From: Dugong dugon
Lineage: Eukaryota; Chordata; Mammalia; Sirenia; Dugongidae
Reading direction: 5' to 3'
Assembly: GCA_030035585.1 (NCBI GenBank)
Contig: CM057481.1
Span: 59,653,128 to 59,717,127, forward strand
DNA length: 64,000 nucleotides
In this document: positions 9,854-21,619 of the stretch, piece after piece
Layout of the letters: each line of letters begins with the position of its first letter
How positions within the stretch are numbered: the first letter of the stretch is position 1
Translations under genes and position numbers: made by a program
Notes under the pieces: model-generated
Database searches by the model: none
The model's input: the letters and a program-made list of their open reading frames with translations, nothing else
Told to the model about the DNA's origin: nothing

Positions 9854-11353
9854 CTAACGCCATAAGTCCATAGGAGTCAGACTATTGTGATTACTGCTTT
9901 GGCTGCTGTCCATTGTGGTAACCATGCCCACTTCGTCTTTGTGGATTGAGTGCCACCACTTGACCCTTACCACTATGGTGGCAATCAGCCCCATCGTAGT
10001 TAGGTGTCTTAGTTCAGTTAGGGAATCTCCCACTGTCAAATCTGACTCACATAAAATAGCAATCACAGCAGTCTTCAAGGATGCTGCGGCTTCCTTCACA
10101 AATTTGTTTCTCCCCGTTGTGGTGAAAGGTGTATCCTCTGGGCCCTCCGTGTGTGGGTCTGTGGGTCCAACCTGATAAATCCACTCTAACACACCAATTT
10201 CCCTAAGCCTTTTGATAACTTCTTCTACAGTATAGCAAGGCAGGTCTGGTACTTCAGTATGATTTAGGGTAGGCCACCGTGTAATCCACACTTCAGCAAC
10301 CCAATCAAATAAACTATTAGAATCTTTTCTAACCTCTTGAGCTGAAACATTTAATGAAGAATCTATGCTTAGTGGGCCCATATTAATAAACTCAGACTGA
10401 TCCAACTTTACTTTCCATGCACCATTTTCACACACTCTTAATAGTCTTTCCTACACATTCCCCAGGTTTCTGTTTGTACATATTATAAAAGTCAAGCAGT
10501 AAGCAGTTCTTTTGGAGTGTGGAATACCACCTCCTTGGTCACACTTTGTACTTCATCTCTTGGGGTTTACTGGGACTTTAGTTATACTTTTAGAAGCAAA
10601 AAAATGGTGGTGGGGATTTTCCCCCCCAAACATTCAGCAATGTCTTGTAAGGCATCCGCCTCAGGCGATGGCCTAGGTGATGAATCAGATGCTGCCCCAA
10701 GTGCTATCTCAGGCAAAGGCTCTACAGACACAGCTGGTTTAATCTCATCAGATAGGGGTGGAGGGGCTAATGGATCTGTTGGCAGGAGCAATTCAACGGA
10801 TTTTAGGGGCTCAGTAACCTCAGTTTCCTGATTATCTGCCCATATGTCCCCAACCCAAGTTTCAGGATCCTATTTCTTCCCAATAAATGCCCTCACTTTA
10901 ACTACAGACTCCATTCTAGGTTGGCACTTCAGTTGGCATTGTAATTCAGCCACTGTGGGTTTGGTTTTCAGCAATATCAGCTCTGTTACTACAAGAAATA
11001 AGGCTTTCCTTCAGGGCACAATTGGCAAGTTTGAGGTCCTTTATGTGGCTCTTGAGCTTTGACTCTGAAGCCCTGACCTCATCTCTTTCTTTCACTACTT
11101 TGTCTAGTGAAAGTAGGACCAACCAACCAGCTTCTTTATACCTCTCATTTTGAGAAAGTTGTATAGAAGTATCAAATATGTGATCACCCAGAGCCTCTCC
11201 TCTCACCAATACTTGATCTATTGGTGGTGATATTTTATGTATTTCTATTGCCACCTCACACCATGGATTAGCAGTGCCCTCTTTACCACTGGAAGGAGAG
11301 TCATCAACATCTTTACGACTAACCAGACATAAGAACCAATTTAAAAAACTCAT
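9854..11353 (-). pseudogene. ERVL gag remnant, copy 1
   Basis: Two minus-strand frames remain: 10946-11353 (135 codons, beginning MSFLNWFLCL and rich in charged, helix-forming residues) and 9854-10435 (193 codons, capsid-like). The first begins 22 bases inside the primer site, a normal place for a gag start. The region between them is in other frames with stops. Copy 2 has the matching capsid part at about 40147-40961. I assign Gag from position and from similarity between the copies; no zinc knuckle is obvious. Confidence 0.7.
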
Positions 11354-11374
11354 TCTTACAATTTTGTTTCTCTA

Positions 11375-11392
11375 GAACCAGTCTCGGTACCA
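11375..11392 (-). promoter_or_regulatory. Primer binding site of ERVL copy 1 (tRNA-Leu-like)
   Basis: Two bases inside the 5' LTR the minus strand reads TGGTACCGAGACTGGTTC. TGG is the complement of the tRNA CCA end, and the first seven bases fit a leucine tRNA acceptor end, the primer class that gave ERVL its name. The remaining bases have diverged. Confidence 0.65.
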
Positions 11393-11394
11393 AA

Positions 11395-11949
11395 TGTCTT
11401 AGGCTGGGTTCTCTAGAGAAGCAAAACTAGTGAAGCATTCACAGATAGATAAATAGATACAGAAAAAGAGAGAGAGAGATTTATATCAAGAAAATGGCCG
11501 ACGCAGTTGTAGAAGCTGGAAAGTCCCAAGTCCGTGGGTCAGGCTGGAGGCTTCTCCTGACTCACATTGCTGCAGGGACTGAAGAACCCAAGATCAGCAG
11601 GTCAGATGGCAGGCTGCTGGCTTACGGCCTGTGGAGGCTGATGAATCCAAGATCGGCAAGTAAAATGGCAGGATGCTGGCTCAAGTCCCAAGAACCAGAG
11701 TTCAGATGATGATGAGCCAAATGCAGGATCCGGAGCAGAGCAAAAGCCAATTAGCTTTGCCAGAAAGTCCATATATATTGGATGCAGGCCATAACCCCAG
11801 TGAAACTCCCTTTCAGCTGATTGGCTACTCCTAGCAGATCTCACCATGGAGGTGATTACATCATTACATAACCGCCAAACTACATTGTAACTGTCAAACC
11901 ACTGAGAATCATGGCCCAGCCAAGTTGATAGGCAACCTTAACCATCACA
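11395..11949 (-). repeat. 5' LTR of ERVL copy 1
   Basis: A 555-bp LTR whose minus strand starts TGTGATGGTTAAGG and ends AGCCTAAGACA, keeping TG...CA ends. It matches 4925-5542 and 36711-37280, and, in opposite orientation, the solo LTR at 35619-36178. Confidence 0.9.
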
Positions 11950-12004
11950 GCATCTAAAAGAGATGTTAGGTGTTGCTTTTAGAATTTCATATCATCATAG
12001 CTGG

Positions 12005-12150
12005 GTGTTCTATTCAACCACTATATTTTGCAGATGAGGCCCAGTGAGGGCACAAGACATTCTTAAGGTCACACAGGTAGAAAATCACATCTCCAGAAGT
12101 TGGGGAGACCCCAGAGTTGATCAGCTTGCACCTGATTCTTTGAAAGCTAC
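12005..12150 (-). repeat. MIR
   Basis: The + strand carries 'gcagatgaggcccagtgagg' and 'ttaaggtcacacaggtag' in the order typical of a minus-strand MIR. Confidence 0.65.
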
Positions 12151-12780
12151 AAGAAACTTAAGAATGGTGACTGGGTTTGTACTGGAGCTAAGTTGTTGGG
12201 GCAGCTAATGCTGGAAAGGCCTGGCTTGGAATGGCATGTGCCCACCAACTGTGCCAGTGGACATCTGGGCATAGCCCTGACAGGCTGATTGGTTGGGGCC
12301 ACTGCCGTACACATGCCACCTCTTGCGGGTTTTAGGAAAGGTTTTGGGAAGCGGGTAGGGACTGGCTAGCAGAACTGCAGACAGCTCTGGCAATGGGAAT
12401 GCAGAGGAACTGGGACACTGAAGGGAGCTCCCAGGCCCCAAAAGGAGTGGACATCAGGAAGGTCAGGTTGGACAAGGGGTGAAAATAGGGAGAATGAAGA
12501 GGGCCATATGGGCTATGGTTAGTGTCTTGAATGGGGTGGGTGGAAGAAGGCATGACATTTTATTGCTCCCTCTTCTTCCTCTATGTACTAATAGAGTCCT
12601 GCTTCTTTCAGGGGGTAGAAGGGGGATCTTTTAGGGGAGGCCGATCATAAGAAGATAGGGTGGGGGGTCGCGGACGTTGTTGTTCAAAGTGTCATTTCCA
12701 AGGCCTCAGCCGATGAATCTCTCAGGGAGAAAGAAAGAACTAAGGATAGGGCTGGTAAACCAGATTCCCGGCCTCTGTAC
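12150..12780. other. Non-repeat sequence upstream of the AGAP3 CpG island
   Basis: Moderate-GC sequence with no recognised repeat, open frame or promoter motif. It joins the repeat-filled upstream region to the CpG island and may hold proximal regulatory DNA, but nothing specific can be read from it. Confidence 0.4.
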
Positions 12781-13618
12781 TGCAGCACTGTACTCTGTAC
12801 TGCAGCAGAGAGCCCGGGCGTCGGGGCGGCGAGCGACGGGGGCTGGGTGGTCGCTGGGGCTGACCTCGGGCCGGGCCCAGGGACAGGGGAGACCGTGCCG
12901 CACTGAAGGCAAGACGTTGTCAGTGAGACGCAGCTAGGCCCAGGCAGGCAGCCCTCCTCGGTCAATCAGCCGCATTAATCAACACCCTCAGGCGCAGGGA
13001 ACTGTTTCGGCACTGTGCAGAGGTCGGACGCCGCTCAGACCAGCGCAGGGAGGCGAAAGCGACAGCCCGGGCCTTGGCAGAGCACGCAGCAGTGGTCCCG
13101 CTGGGGCAGAATGCCGGAAGGCTTGTGTTGGTGGGGGCTGGTGAGGAGGCTGAAAGGCCGAGGCTGAGTGGGCGGGGCCGGGCCGCCGCGGCGGTCGCGG
13201 GTGGAGGCAGCCGGGAGCTGGGCGAGGGGCGGAGGCGGTGGCTGGGCCTTGAGCTCAGGCGGGCGGGGGCGACGGGGAGGGGGCTTGGGCTGCGTGTGCC
13301 GGAGCCGGCGGGGGCGGCGGTGCGTGCGCATGACGCGGGGGGAGGGCCGGGCCGCGCGCTCCCGGGCTCGTTGTTGTTGCTGCTGGAGGCTGGTTGCAGG
13401 CGGTGGGATTGCGGCGCCGGGAAGATCCCGGCAGCGGCGGCCACAGCGTGAGCGGCGACGGCTCCCGGCTCGGCCCTGCCCGGATCCCTGGCCCCATGCA
13501 CTAGCCCCGCGCCGCCAACTCCGTAGTCCCGGCCCCGCCAGCTTCCCGCGCCCGCCGCCGCAGCAGCGCAGCCCCGGGCCCCAACTGGGCCCGACTCCGG
13601 CCCTACGGCTCCGGAGCC

Positions 13619-13943
13619 ATGAACTTCCAGGCAGGCGGGGGACAGAGCCCCCAGCAGCAGCAGAGTCTGGCGGCTCCGGGGGGCGGCGGCGGCGGCGGCG
13701 CGGGGGGTGGCGGACAGTTCGGCGGCGCGGGGCCTGGGGCCGGGGGTGGCGGCGGCCCCTCGCAGCAGCTGGCCGGCGGTCCCCCGCAGCAGTTCGCGCT
13801 CTCCAACTCGGCGGCCATCCGGGCCGAGATCCAGCGCTTCGAGTCCGTGCATCCCAATATCTACGCCATCTACGACCTGATCGAGCGCATCGAGGACTTG
13901 GCGCTGCAGAACCAGATCCGAGAGCACGTCATCTCCATCGAGG
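13619..13943 (+). CDS. AGAP3: AGAP3 first coding exon (partial gene)
   Basis: AGAP3 is a brain-enriched Arf GTPase-activating protein (centaurin gamma family) with GTP-binding-like, PH, ArfGAP and ankyrin domains; this exon holds only its N-terminus. The frame gives 108 residues and one extra base. Residues 1-58 are low complexity: a Q run (12-15) and glycine runs (21-27, 29-32, 42-46). Residues 60-108 are the conserved AGAP1/AGAP3 lead-in ('[15 protein letters not shown]', then 'IREHVISIE'). The ATG is preceded by 'ggagcc', a fair Kozak context. The exon ends GAGG|GTGAGC in phase 1, so the next codon (Asp in known AGAP proteins) is completed by exon 2, which lies outside the window. AGAP1 and AGAP2 are less likely: the [11 protein letters not shown] start is that of AGAP3. 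Confidence 0.93.
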
Positions 13944-13949
13944 GTGAGC
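13944..13949 (+). other. AGAP3: Splice donor of AGAP3 exon 1
   Basis: GTGAGC directly follows the last conserved codon (Glu108 plus one G). It is a good U2-type donor and explains why similarity to AGAP proteins stops here although the frame stays open to 14596. Confidence 0.9.
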
Positions 13950-16900
13950 GGCCCTGGGGGCTGCGGGAGCCGGGCGCCGTGGGCCCGGCCTGGCCACGCT
14001 CTCCCCGTCAGGGTCCCTGCGCGGCCGCGGTCCGGGCCACGCGGCTCGCTGGCCGGCTGCGCAGCAGAGCGGTTGCGCAGGCTTCGCCATGTCTCGTCCA
14101 GGGACACATCGGCTGGAGGCTGGTCCCCTTTCAGGGGACACGTTTTCCGCTCCGGGACGGGTGCGCTCGGAGCCGCAAAGGCTACCCGGGGCTGGGGCCA
14201 GATCTCGGCAGGCCTGGCTGGGGAAGGTGGGCGCGGCGGAGGGGCCTCGGAGGGCTGGGAGGGGCGCTGCCGGAGAGGCGTCTGAGCAGCTGCTTGGCCT
14301 TTGCCCGGCACCGGGCAGGGGATTGGAGTCCGTTAGTGGACGGCCGCTTTCCTGGGCCCAGCTCCTGCGGGCCAGGAGGGTGGCGTCGCCGCACCGCGCC
14401 CTCTCCCGGCGCACACGCCCCCACGCCGCCGCGCTTAGCGGCTGCGGTCCGGGTCTGCCACGGGCTTGGGCGCCGCAGCCGCGTGGGCGACCCACCCGTC
14501 GGTCGGCGTCTTCGCCTGGGTCCCGTCCGCGCCCGGCCCCCGCCGCTGCATTCCGTAGAATCGCTTGAGAGTGTGCCGGGGGCTTCCGGGCTGTGACTGA
14601 CCTCCAGGGACACGGCGCCTGCGCTGCCTAGCACTCCCTTCTCTAGGCTCTTGGGCCCTGTGCTTGCTGCTACTGAGGGGCAGGAGAATCAAATGAATGC
14701 TGCTTGCAGATGTCCCTTGGCATGGCGACCTTCGAGAGGGAGGCGGGCAGATGGTCCTTGCCCTGGGCCATCTGCTTCTTCTCCGGCTGTCAGTTTGAAG
14801 AGGGGCACCTACCAGCCGGTGGTGGGTTTGGGCCTTAGTGAAAATACCAGCGAGGGGACAAGGCCTTTTGCTGATAACGTGGGGTTGTGGGCAGGTAAAG
14901 CCCCACTCCCTTGTTCACCTCATTATGTGAGGCTCCGGGGCCCCTTCACCTCGATACCACCTTTCTGCTTTGAGAGGTCCCCAAAGCTGAGACGGAGCAT
15001 TCAGTCTTCTGTAAGGAACCCACTTAGAGCTGGGATCTTGTCTTTTTGTTGTAATGGTTTCAGACTGACTTCCTTCTGTCCTTTTCCCAACCCTCTTGTC
15101 TCTTTCCTCTCAAGGCTGAGTTCATCATGAACTAATTAGGTGAAACAAAAAACTCATTAACATGGATCTGAGTCAATGGCCCGAATCACCCTTGTGGCTG
15201 GGGACTTGGGGATGGCGTTTGTATGAGCCAGGAGCCCCAAAGAGGGGGAAAGAACCAATTTTTTTTCTTCTAGGTGAAGGGGGTGGGAGAAATGTCATTC
15301 CCTGCAGCTTTACTGTCCCTTGGAGGAAACAAGAAAAGTTCCAGATCAACTCTGAGATAAGCCCCCAGTCCCTTTTCGAGTGTGATGGGACTTAGTGGGG
15401 CAGCCACAGAAGGGGTGAGGGAAGAACCATCTGCTCCAGAGCCCTTCCTCAAGCAGGGAGGGGCAGGGAATCAGCCCAGTTCTGGTTCTAACTCCAGCTT
15501 AGTTAGCGGGACCCACCCCCAGTTTAGGAGCTCTCTGGTTGGACATCTGCTGTGATGTGAGGGCCATGGTTCCTGGGACACATTCGGGATCTTCACTGCC
15601 ATCTTAAGTGCTATATGACAGGCAGAATTTCCCATTTTGGAGCCCCCCCACCATGGCCAACTTCCCCACTGTGGTTTGGAAATACCCGGTTGTTCCACCT
15701 TCCCGACTGAAAGCTTGGTATTACCACCGTGAAATCCTGGGACCCGATGTCTCCTTGTCACCAGACCTAGCTGCTGCTCACACATCCATTCTGTCTCCCT
15801 CTCACCATCCTGGTTCCCTGCTCTTTCTTGGCAGGCCTCCCACTTCTTTTCTCCTCCCATTTTTCCCCAGCCTCTATCCTGGAACTCATCCTTGTTGGCC
15901 ACCTCACCCCAGCTCTTCTGCTGTAGGCAGGCTTTAAAAAACTCTTTCTCCAGTCTCTGCCCTGGATCCTTCCTGCAGTAGAGCCTCTTTCCATCTGCCA
16001 AACCATATTGCTTCGGTCCTGCAAAGCAGCATCCCCACCTTTCTCCAAGGAGAGAGAGGGGCTGTGCAAGCAGGGCGTTTCCCTTGCTGACGCTGAGCCT
16101 GGATGGAGCCCCTCCTGCCAGACAGAGGCCCTGGGTGGAGGTTGTTACATAAATGTGTATGTTGCCTTGGATGCTAGTCCCTGTGTTTACTAGAGTATGA
16201 GCTTGGTAGTGGGTAGGATTGACATTGTCAGAGTGTATGATAAAGCCTCCTTCTCACTCTGGTTAAAATTTTGTTCAACGATTTCTTTGTCTCAGCCCTG
16301 AAGGAGACCTGGGTGGTGTAGTTAGAGAATCTATTTGGGAGTGAAGAAAATGGACACTTAGCCCGGCTGTCCCCTCTGTCTCTGTGACCAGTAGGCCCTG
16401 ACGCCCCTGTCCAGAGCTCTGACCCTGAGGAGGATGCAGAGAAGCACCTGACTTTATTTCAAGGCAGGAGTTAAGGGGAGGCAGGCCATTTTGAAAAGTT
16501 CCTTTCCCACAGAAGTCCAAGGGGAGAGAAGACTTGTCCACTTGGTTTTTGGGAAATGAAAGAAGCACACCCCAGAGCTGAGGACTGAGGGATAGATGGC
16601 CCACTATATGTGCAGCCTCAGAGCTGGAAGGGGCTTTAAGGAGCCACCGTTCACTGGTGGGGAAACTGAGGCTCAGGGAAGGAGTGATCCCTGCAGCTAT
16701 AGCCAGGGACAGTGTGGGGCCTTGGGCAGGGGTGTGGCACCCTCCCACCACCAGGTAGAGGAACTTTCCTGACTTGCTGTATCTCCTGACTCTGGCCTAG
16801 AAAGAGTGACACAGAGGAGCCAGGGCCCAGTCCACACGGGGGGACAGTTTAGGTATATGGCAGAGGGGGTGTTGGGCCCAATAAGCTAGCAGCCTGGAGA

Positions 16901-17584
16901 AGCTGGTGGGAGAAACCACTCTCCAGAGTATAGCATGTGGCCTGCACCTGGGGAAGGTGGGCTTCACCTGCCTGCAGGGAGGGCCTGGGAGGCTGGGCCT
17001 AGAGTTTCCCCAAGAGTGCCAGCCAGGGGCTGAGGTTGAGGTGGATTGGGACTATGCATGTGCACCATGTGGTCACCATTGTGAGAGCAGGGACCCGGGC
17101 TGTCACTGTCAGCTGGGTGACATTGTCATGTTTCTCCTTTGGTTTCATCTGCTTTCTTTGTTTTAACAGTAGAGTTCCTCTTTAGCTCACTCATGCACTT
17201 AAACTCACACAGCTAATAGTTTCGCATGTCTGCTGCGGGCTCTGGCCTGGTATTGGCAACCTTCTAAAGAGACTAGTAAAGAGATGTTTGTTTTTCCCTG
17301 CTTGGTTCCAATCTAGGCTGGGGCTGGGGCCAGGCCCATTGGGGCGAGCTCTGAGGGTCCCGAACCCCCCATCCAGACCCTCATCTGGCTTGCTTCCTTC
17401 TCTGCGGGCCTCCTTCAGGCCTGCATGGGGTTCTGGAGTTTGTCCGGTGTTTCGTATTTGTCCTGTGACTTGATCCTGATGACAGCCCTGTGATGGAGAA
17501 AGGACAAAAATAATCATATCCATTTTAGACAGGGAAGCTCTCTGAGCTAATTTGCACTTCTTTCTGTTCGTTGGGTGAGGATTC

Positions 17585-17765
17585 CCCAACTGGGCTATTT
17601 ATCACACTGTCACACTCCCAGAGGGACTTGCAAAAATATGCATTCCTGAGGCTCCCTCTCAGTAGGCCGGGATGGAGGCCGAGGGATCTGCGTTTGTCAC
17701 TTTTCCAGGTGATTCTGGTAATTAGCTGGTTGAGGGACTGAGTGCCTGGCAGGGTTTGCTTATTT
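17585..17765 (+). repeat. MER5-like hAT fragment
   Basis: Blocks such as 'gggacttgcaaaaatatgca', 'gggatctgcgtttgtcac' and 'ccaggtgattctgg' are in the order of a MER5/Charlie-type nonautonomous hAT element. Diverged, by eye only. Confidence 0.5.
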
Positions 17766-18645
17766 AGGACATTGCACACAGGGCTCTAGGAATTCTGAAA
17801 AAGAGCCTATCCATGAGGGTGCTAGTAGCCAGGGAAAGCTGCATTTGTTCCAGATACATCTTTTTAGCTCCTACTGTGTGGCCCAGTTGCATCTAGCACA
17901 GTTTAAGATGGGAAGGAAGAACAAAAGGGGAGGGAGGAAAGAAAAGGAGCTGTGCTCTGACTCTGGACCCCAAGGTCTAAGCTGGGGACTGTCCCCCCAG
18001 GCATGGCATGTGGGAGGAATGGATCAGCCTGTAGGAGGCGCCAGAGGGTGGATTGGGGAGTGGGAGGAATAAAGCCTGGAATTTAAGGAAACCAGGGGAA
18101 AAGTTAGCGATTTGGTAAGACTTGTCAAGACCTCTGTCCTCAAGGTCAGAGAAGAGGTATGGGAAGGCCCCAGCATGACCTGAGACTGCATGACCTCAGA
18201 TGTGTCAGCAAGACGGAAAGCCAACCCCCACCCCGGCTATTCAAGCTCATTTACTGAGCCAGCTCTCTGCCTGCGGAAGATACCATGCGAATAAAACTGT
18301 CTTTGTTCTTAAGTAATACCTGCCCAGTTTGCACCACTTGTTTTTCTATAGCATTTCTTTCTTAAATCAAATGTATGTGCCAGTGTGGGGGCCAGGGAGG
18401 CTCTCCGTGCAGAGGGAGCAGCCTGCAAAGGCAGCTGAGGTGGGAAAGTCCAGGGTGGTGTTCAAGGAACAGCAGTGGGTCTTGGTGGCTGGAGCATCAA
18501 GTCCATCCATAGGTGACAGGCAATGTGGCAGGCAGGGCCTTGGATTAAGGGTTTTTTATGCTTCGTCCTCTATTTACCTACAGCTTTCCATGTTCCACAA
18601 AACAGCTTGAGCTAGTACTTCATCCTGTAGGAGATGGGTGTCAGG

Positions 18646-18706
18646 GGGGGTCTGAGCAGGAGAGAGGCTGCCGGGTGGGGTCTGAGCAGGAGAGAGGCTG
18701 CAGGGT
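18646..18706 (+). repeat. Two-copy 30-bp tandem repeat
   Basis: The unit beginning 'ggggtctgagcaggagag' occurs twice with one or two differences. Confidence 0.7.
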
Positions 18707-19364
18707 ACGCTTGAGCATGGTGCTCTGGTGGCAGTGTGCAGGGCGATTTGGAGGAGATCAGGTTGGAGGCTTGAGGAATAGCCCAGAGGGGAAACACCAA
18801 AGGCTGACTTTAGGCCAGGAGGGGCAGGCAGGTTGGTGAGCTCTTGGTGTCCACACTGTTCATTTGTACTTCTGAGCCATCTGCCAGCTGTCAGTGATCT
18901 CCAGCCTCAGAAGTAGAGAGGGAGAAGGTGCCCTTTTTGGAAAGCAGGAAAGGCTTAGGGGAGCTGAACTTGGGGGAGACAGACACCTTCTAAGACGTCC
19001 TGTGGCCCTGTCAGCATTGCCTGAACACCCACCTGTGAGGTTTTGGCTTGCCTTCCTTCTCTTTCTAGTACTTAGACAACTTGACATTAGTTTAATCAGA
19101 TTGCTTGCCTCCTGACCCCTAGCTGACTTCCACCATACAGGCCCAGGGGCAAGGGGCTGGTGATTTTGGAGCATGGAGCTGGGACCTTGGATGATAGAGG
19201 TGGGAAAGGAAGGTGACCTGTTTTTAGGACGTAACAACTAGGCTGGGACAGAATTCTGCCAGTGAACATCCTTTCAGCAGGGCTGTCTGCTGCAGGCTGT
19301 AATAAGGCTTTTGCAGCCATTATAGCTCAAAGCTGATTTTCCCAAAGGTTCTTTTTTTAGGTAT

Positions 19365-19480
19365 GGAAGTATCATCCCCATTTTAATCTCAGAGAGGTCA
19401 AGTAATTTTCCTGAGGCCACACAGTCAGTGGCAGCATCAGGGATTTTACCTGGTTTCCCATCTCCAGGTCTGGAGTTTTC
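19365..19480 (-). repeat. MIR
   Basis: 'tcagagaggtcaagtaattt' followed by 'gaggccacacagtcagtggc' is the minus-strand MIR core. Confidence 0.65.
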
Positions 19481-19734
19481 CCCAAATAAGCTGGACCAAA
19501 TAAGCTCCCATGGACCAGGCTGGAAACCTGGGCAGCCCCTTTAAGTTGTTTCTTAGGGAAGGTGCTTTCTGAGATTCATACTGACCTCAAGTTTCACTTT
19601 TTAGGAGTCCTCGTCCCTGCTCTAATTTTCTTCTGGATGTCTTGACTCCCCAACTAAACGGTGGCTCTCTGGGGTGTCCCTCTCTTCCATGAGTAGCATG
19701 GATGTCACATATAATAGGTAGATGCTTCTTCATG

Positions 19735-19965
19735 AAACACTTTAAAATATTTTTTAAAAGTTTTTAAATTTAAATATATGTTTAAGTGACAAAAGTAATG
19801 CATGCTTGTAATAAATTCAAATGGAGAAGGAAGTGGAAAGAGACATGTCTGCTTTTCCCTCCCTGTCTCCTGGTAACAGTCTGGTGTGCATCCTTCCAGT
19901 CTTTTTTCTACCCTTCCATATGTACTCTAAACTACTCTTTGGATTGGTTTGATATTTGTGATATT
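19735..19965 (-). repeat. Old LINE fragment (L1M-like)
   Basis: AT-rich start followed by 'aaaagtaatgcatgcttgta' and 'gtgtgcatccttccagtc', a layout seen in old mammalian L1 3' regions. Strand and family are uncertain. Confidence 0.4.
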
Positions 19966-20104
19966 TCACAGCAGAGGTGTGATGTTCATGGAAAGCCCTA
20001 CAGCAGTTTCTCTTTTGCCTTTAATTTCATGTCTTGAAGGGAAGCCAGAGGAGAGACCTCAAGGAGGCACCTGTGTTTGTTTGCATATTTAGTGGCTCCC
20101 TGGG

Positions 20105-20565
20105 CTGGGGACCAGGACACCTGGATTTTTGCTCCTACTCTGCCACTAACTGGCTGTGAGAACTCAGGCAGGTCACCCCACTGCTTGGGGCCTGGCTTCT
20201 AGAGTCAAATCTGGTTATATTCATGTAGTGAGTTGTGTTCCCACACCAGGAGTATTTGAAACCTTCTGGGTCTCAGCTCTCTGGCCATGGGCCCTGTCGA
20301 GCAAGGGATGGAATTGGAGTCTGTAAGCCCCAGTAGGTACCAGAAATTCTCCTTCCTTCCTGCAGCACTGTGAGATGGCTGCCTCAGAGCCCTCAAGGAG
20401 GTGATAACTGGAAGATTACGGGGATAGGCGAGATTTTCTGTGCCTCAGTTTCTTCATCTGAAATTGAGGGGTACGAACAAAGCCTGACTGGTAAGGTTGT
20501 GCCAGGGAGTAAATGTGCTCAAGCATGTAATGTGCACAGAGCAATGCCTGGCATGTGGTAAGACA
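20105..20565 (+). repeat. MIR, possibly interrupted
   Basis: The first half ('cctactctgccactaactgg', 'gaactcaggcaggtcacccc') is at 20105-20185. The second half ('gtgcctcagtttcttcatct' to 'gcctggcatgtggtaag') is at 20438-20565, about 250 bp further on. The spacer is of unknown nature. Confidence 0.55.
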
Positions 20566-20569
20566 CATA

Positions 20570-21060
20570 TTCAGCCTTAGTCATTACCTTAAAAGGCTGT
20601 GTTGTATTCTCTTTAAGGGTGTACTGTTTATCATGCACATCCTTGTACATACATCTTTGTACACTTGTCTGATTATTTCCTTTGGACAAATTCCCAGAAG
20701 AAATCGTAAGACTGTCGGGCATCTACATTTCTAAGATTTTGCTACCCACTGCCAGCTGGCCTTCAAGAAGGGGGCAAAGAGGGCCGTTCCTTGCCCCACT
20801 AACCTGGCCCCCTCCACCTGTCCAATAGGTAAAAAAAAAATGATTAAGTGACTTCCATTGTTGTCTAACTTTGTGTTTATTTGATTACTAGTGAGAGTTA
20901 ATATTTAAAAAAAAATTTTTGATCATTGTATGTTTAAAAATTCAGTTCGTATCCTTAATTCATTTTCCTCTTGGTTTGTTACTCTTACTTAGTTTGAGAA
21001 AATTTAATCACTTTTAATATCCATTTCTCCGAAATGGACATTTCTCAGTTTGCTGGAAAT
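20570..21060 (-). repeat. Old LINE fragment
   Basis: AT-rich sequence with 'cacttgtctgattatttcct' and 'ttggacaaattcccagaag', resembling the antisense of an old L1 3' region. Low certainty. Confidence 0.4.
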
Positions 21061-21619
21061 AAGTCACTATCTTGATCTCTCAGCAGTGCTTTGGCTGAGC
21101 TAACCGAGCTATCCTTGGCGCCTAAGAGGGGAGCCAGGCTGGCTGTCCTGAGCTCCACACTATGGGTTCCCCACTGGTGTGCCTTCTGCGTTTTTGTGCC
21201 TGTTTGTAATGTTTAGTCTTCCTCTCTTGCTCTTCTGTCAGCATTTCTCCTGGCCTCTGTTGGTGTGCCCGCCTATGGCATTTCTCTTTTGCCTTTTTTT
21301 CTGTTGTTGTTGATGGCACGTAGACTTGGAGCCCCAGTTCATAGAATGGGGCTGCAGCCCAGCCCCAGCCCCCAGCGTGACTATGGTGCAGGCCTGAGAG
21401 ATCTGCCCCGGTGGAGCCCCATTCCCTTGCCTCTGTCTCCTCTCTTCCTTGGAGGGGCAGAGGTTACTTTTCTACCATAGGAGAGTAAGTTGGCGACTTG
21501 CTCCCAAGCACCCTCTGCTTGCTTATTGCCTCCAGACAGTTCTGTGGAGATTGTGTGGTATGGTCGAATGAAGCCTGGGCCTGGTCCCTCCTCTGCTAGA
21601 GCCCTTCCAGACGGGGGGT

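Larger units (their letters stand above)
4925..11949 (-). mobile_element. Complete but inactive ERVL-type provirus, copy 1
   Basis: A full endogenous retrovirus on the minus strand: 5' LTR (11395-11949), primer site, gag, protease, RT/RNase H, integrase, dUTPase, polypurine tract and 3' LTR (4925-5542). The outer edges carry a perfect 5-bp target duplication, GCATC (4920-4924 and 11950-11954). A dUTPase region downstream of integrase and a leucine-tRNA-like primer site are features of the ERVL group. Every coding region is cut by stops and frameshifts and I see no envelope region. A SINE (8502-8654) and an opposite-strand LTR fragment (5692-5905) inserted later. Confidence 0.9.
12780..14620 (+). 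promoter_or_regulatory. CpG-island promoter of AGAP3
   Basis: CpG dinucleotides are dense from about 12820 to 14590, in sharp contrast to either side. There are several GC boxes of Sp1/KLF type (for example GGCGGGGCCG at 13171-13180, and similar runs near 13224 and 13262) and no convincing TATA box. This is typical of a broadly expressed housekeeping-type promoter with dispersed start sites. The island covers the 5' UTR, the first coding exon and the start of intron 1. The exact transcription start cannot be fixed from sequence; it is probably between about 13050 and 13500. Confidence 0.85.

Noticed and set aside
12962-14311. 449-codon minus-strand open frame over the CpG island
   Set aside because: It is rich in Pro, Ala, Arg and Ser with no domain, overlaps AGAP3 exon 1 in antisense, and is what GC-rich DNA produces by chance because stop codons are scarce.
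13944-14596. Continuation of the AGAP3 frame beyond the donor (325 codons in all)
   Set aside because: Similarity to AGAP proteins stops exactly at the GTGAGC donor, and the following residues are low-complexity translation of intronic CpG island.
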